Positions 5,500 to 7,219 of a DNA stretch of 7,219 nucleotides are shown here, piece after piece. The notes below the pieces were generated by a model that was not told the origin of the DNA, did no database searches, and worked only from the letters and a program-made list of their open reading frames with translations. Both the position numbers and the translations under genes were made by a program. Source of the stretch: Gemmatimonadota bacterium. GTDB taxonomy: Bacteria; Gemmatimonadota; Gemmatimonadetes; Gemmatimonadales; GWC2-71-9. How positions within the stretch are numbered: position 1 is the stretch's first letter; each line of letters opens with the position of its first letter. Location of the stretch: contig QHUQ01000112.1 in the NCBI GenBank assembly GCA_003221985.1, positions 7,199 to 14,417 of the forward strand. Direction: 5' to 3'.

Positions 5500-6677
5500 C
5501 CCTCGAGGCTCGGGCAGATCCCCTTCACATCGCCACGCGATGCGCCGGTGATCTTCGTCGTATCGACGATCGGCACGCCACTCGTCCGGTTGACGCCTTT
5601 CGCCCACGTCACGTTGGCGAACGGCTCGGCGACGAGCAGCTCCCCCGTCACGCGATCGAGCGTGTACGCAAAACCGTTCTTGTCGAAATGCACCAGCACT
5701 TTGCGCAGCCGCCCGCCGACCACCAGGTCGGCGAGAATCATCTCGGCGTTGGAGTCGAAGTCCCAGCTGTCATGGGGCGTGAACTGATACGCCCAGACGA
5801 GCGAGCCGTCGCCGGGCCGCCGCGCCAACACGCTGTTGGTCCACTTGTTCTCGCCCGGGCGCTGTTCGGTGTTGTAGGGACCGGGATTGCCGGTGCCGAA
5901 GTAGATCAGGTCGAGCTGCGGATCGTAGGAGATCCAGCCCCACACCGGCGCGCCGCCGCGCCGCCACGAATCGCCGCTCCAGGTCGTCACGCCGATGTTG
6001 GGATCCGCGACGTAGCGGCCTCGACCGGGGCGCGCCAACATCAGCGAATCGGGGCCCATGTTGTGCGCCGTCCAGAGGATCTTCCCGGTCGCGAGATCGA
6101 GTCCCTTCACCCACCCGTAGATCCCGAACTCGCCACCCGACGGGCCCACGATCACGCGATTGCCCGCGACGAACGGCGCCATCGGCGTCGTCTCGCCCTG
6201 ACCGATGTCGGCGATCTGCGTCTTCCATAGCTCGCGGCCGTTGACGGCATCCACCGCGACGGTATGTCCGTCGAGCAGGTTGTAGATGATCTTGCCGCCC
6301 GAGTACACCGCGCCGCGGTTGATCGCGTCGCAGCACGCAATGCCGACCGAGCTGGGATTCACATCGGGCCGGTACTTCCATTTGAGCGGATAGCCTTCGT
6401 GCGTCAGATCGAACGCGTACAGCACATTGGGGAAGGGGGTGACGACGTACATCGTGCTGCCGACGACGAGCGGTTGGCCTTCGTGGCCGCCGAGGACGCC
6501 GGTCGAGAAGCTCCACACGGCGCGCAGCCGGGGCGCGTTGGCGGTCGTGATCTGCGACAGACCGCTGTAGCGGGTGGCGGCGTAATCTTTCGCCGGCATG
6601 GTCCATTGTCCGTCGTCGCGAGCAGGAATTCCCTGGAGGATTGGCAGCAAAAGCACTAGGGAAAGCGCTCGACGCAT
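5499..6677 (-). pseudogene. PQQ-dependent (lanthanide-type) alcohol dehydrogenase, 5' part up to a frame break
   Basis: The first 393 residues of a methanol/ethanol family quinoprotein dehydrogenase, which oxidises primary alcohols in the periplasm. The ATG at 6677 gives a signal peptide MRRALSLVLLLPILQGIPA; no clear Shine-Dalgarno precedes it. Family landmarks in order: DYAATRYSGLSQI at 31-43; vicinal cysteines Cys115-Cys116 in VGIACCDAINRG; metal-ligand Glu183 in GPSGGEFGIYG; Asn264 in YFGTGNPGP; NKWTNSVLARRPGDG at 277-291; and PHDSWDFD, where Asp306 is the expected catalytic base and Asp308 the extra acidic residue typical of lanthanide-dependent enzymes. The frame reaches VKGICPSLEG (384-393), then runs into Arg/Ser-rich nonsense to a stop at 4947, while the true tail continues one frame over. 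Between the two parts, about 45-55 residues, including the usual 'QQPA...YSPxTGLFYVPTN' region, are absent. The gene starts 23 bases after the barrel gene stop. Confidence 0.85.
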
Positions 6678-6700
6678 GTTGTAATGATACCAGTCCGCAG

Positions 6701-7219
6701 CTAGAGCGCCCACCGCAGCGACAGGGCCGCCGAGCCATAGCGCCAGGCCCCCGCGGTCGTCGCTGCTTCACGCGCTACGCTCGAGTCTTCCCCTTCGAGC
6801 TCGAGCTGGAGCGCGCGCCCGGGAGCGAGCGGCGCGGTGATGAGTGAGTACCAGCGCAGCGAGTGGCTCCACGGCCCGGCCGGCCTTCCGAACTCCGCGA
6901 CCCGCTGCGCTCCAGCGCCGACATCGAGAGCGAGCAGCCAGCCGCTGGGGCTCTCGAGCTCTATGTACGACCCCGCCTCGACTACCTGGGCGAGCCGTGG
7001 CGCGAAGTAGCCCGCGGTGCTGGCGTGCGAGTAGCGGATCTGGTGGACCTGACCCGACAGCTCGATTGCTGGCGACAGCGCGACCGCGACTACACCGCCG
7101 AGGGCGGTGCGATGATTCAGATCCGCGGTATCGCGCAGCAGTGCAGTCCGCCCGAGACCGCGCAGCTTGAGCGTGCGCGTCAGGGGGATCTCTAGCACCG
7201 CGCGCAGCTCCGTTCGCAC
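6701..7219 (-). CDS. C-terminal part of a probable outer-membrane beta-barrel protein
   Basis: The gene enters from the right edge and ends at a TAG (6703-6701), giving 172 or so visible residues; the GTG at the edge is not a believable start. The sequence is a run of alternating polar/hydrophobic strands with short charged turns, such as LGGVVAVALSPAIELSGQVH, YIELESPSGWLLALDVGAGA, WSHSLRWYSLITAPLAPGRA and LQLELEGEDSSVAREAATTA. It ends with YGSAALSLRWAL, a final aromatic-containing strand as in outer-membrane barrels. YFAPRLAQVVEAGSYIEL is a distinctive segment that I recall from uncharacterised Gemmatimonadota-type surface proteins, but I cannot name the family. Upstream domains, if any, are outside the window. 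It is codirectional with the dehydrogenase and 23 bases upstream, so probably in the same operon; a functional link to alcohol oxidation is not shown. Confidence 0.65.
   Translation of the reverse strand: MRTELRAVLEIPLTRTLKLRGLGRTALLRDTADLNHRTALGGVVAVALSPAIELSGQVHQIRYSHASTAGYFAPRLAQVVEAGSYIELESPSGWLLALDVGAGAQRVAEFGRPAGPWSHSLRWYSLITAPLAPGRALQLELEGEDSSVAREAATTAGAWRYGSAALSLRWAL

Noticed and set aside
5116..5787. 223-residue plus-strand frame across the dehydrogenase break
   Set aside because: It is antisense to conserved PQQ dehydrogenase blades in both frames and has no motif or ribosome site of its own.
5770..6771. 333-residue minus-strand frame overlapping the dehydrogenase
   Set aside because: It is extremely Arg-rich with no domain and lies wholly in the shadow of the well-conserved PQQ dehydrogenase frame.

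Overview
The window is GC-rich, gene-dense bacterial DNA with almost no spacer. Its gene families suggest an environmental Gram-negative bacterium: choice-of-anchor B / LVIVD protein, YVTN and VCBS propellers, a PQQ alcohol dehydrogenase with a lipoprotein cytochrome c, an outer-membrane-barrel-like protein and several lipoproteins. Gemmatimonadota or a related lineage is my best guess, but that rests on family resemblance only, because no rRNA or other marker gene is present.

Left block (+ strand, 1-3095): three extracytoplasmic beta-propeller genes joined by 4-base stop/start overlaps. They are the 3' end of a choice-of-anchor B protein, a YVTN/YncE-like propeller, and a nine-motif VCBS/FG-GAP lipoprotein. 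The YVTN gene is broken: its reading frame stops at 1219 and its recognisable C-terminal tail resumes in another frame at 1225-1362. The lipoprotein that follows appears to start at a CTG codon (1359) behind a strong Shine-Dalgarno.

Middle block (3126-3968): a 65-residue membrane protein, a strong GC hairpin, and a 150-residue membrane-anchored TPR protein. An inverted array of 10-bp repeats then forms a large cruciform/hairpin between the convergent gene ends.

Right block (- strand, 7219-3971, read leftward): the C-terminus of a probable outer-membrane barrel protein, then a PQQ-dependent alcohol dehydrogenase with the DxD signature of lanthanide-using enzymes, a lipoprotein cytochrome c, a 28-bp perfect palindrome, and an unrecognised lipoprotein. 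The dehydrogenase and cytochrome form a natural periplasmic electron-transfer pair. The dehydrogenase gene carries a frame break at about 5500 where a conserved stretch of about 50 residues is missing, much like the lesion in the YVTN gene. The cytochrome also appears to start at a CTG (5095) behind GGGAGG.

The points most worth checking are the two CTG-started lipoprotein genes, the two matching 'internal deletion plus frameshift' lesions (real decay or assembly error), and the inverted 10-bp repeat array. I see no clear new defence or mobile system here.
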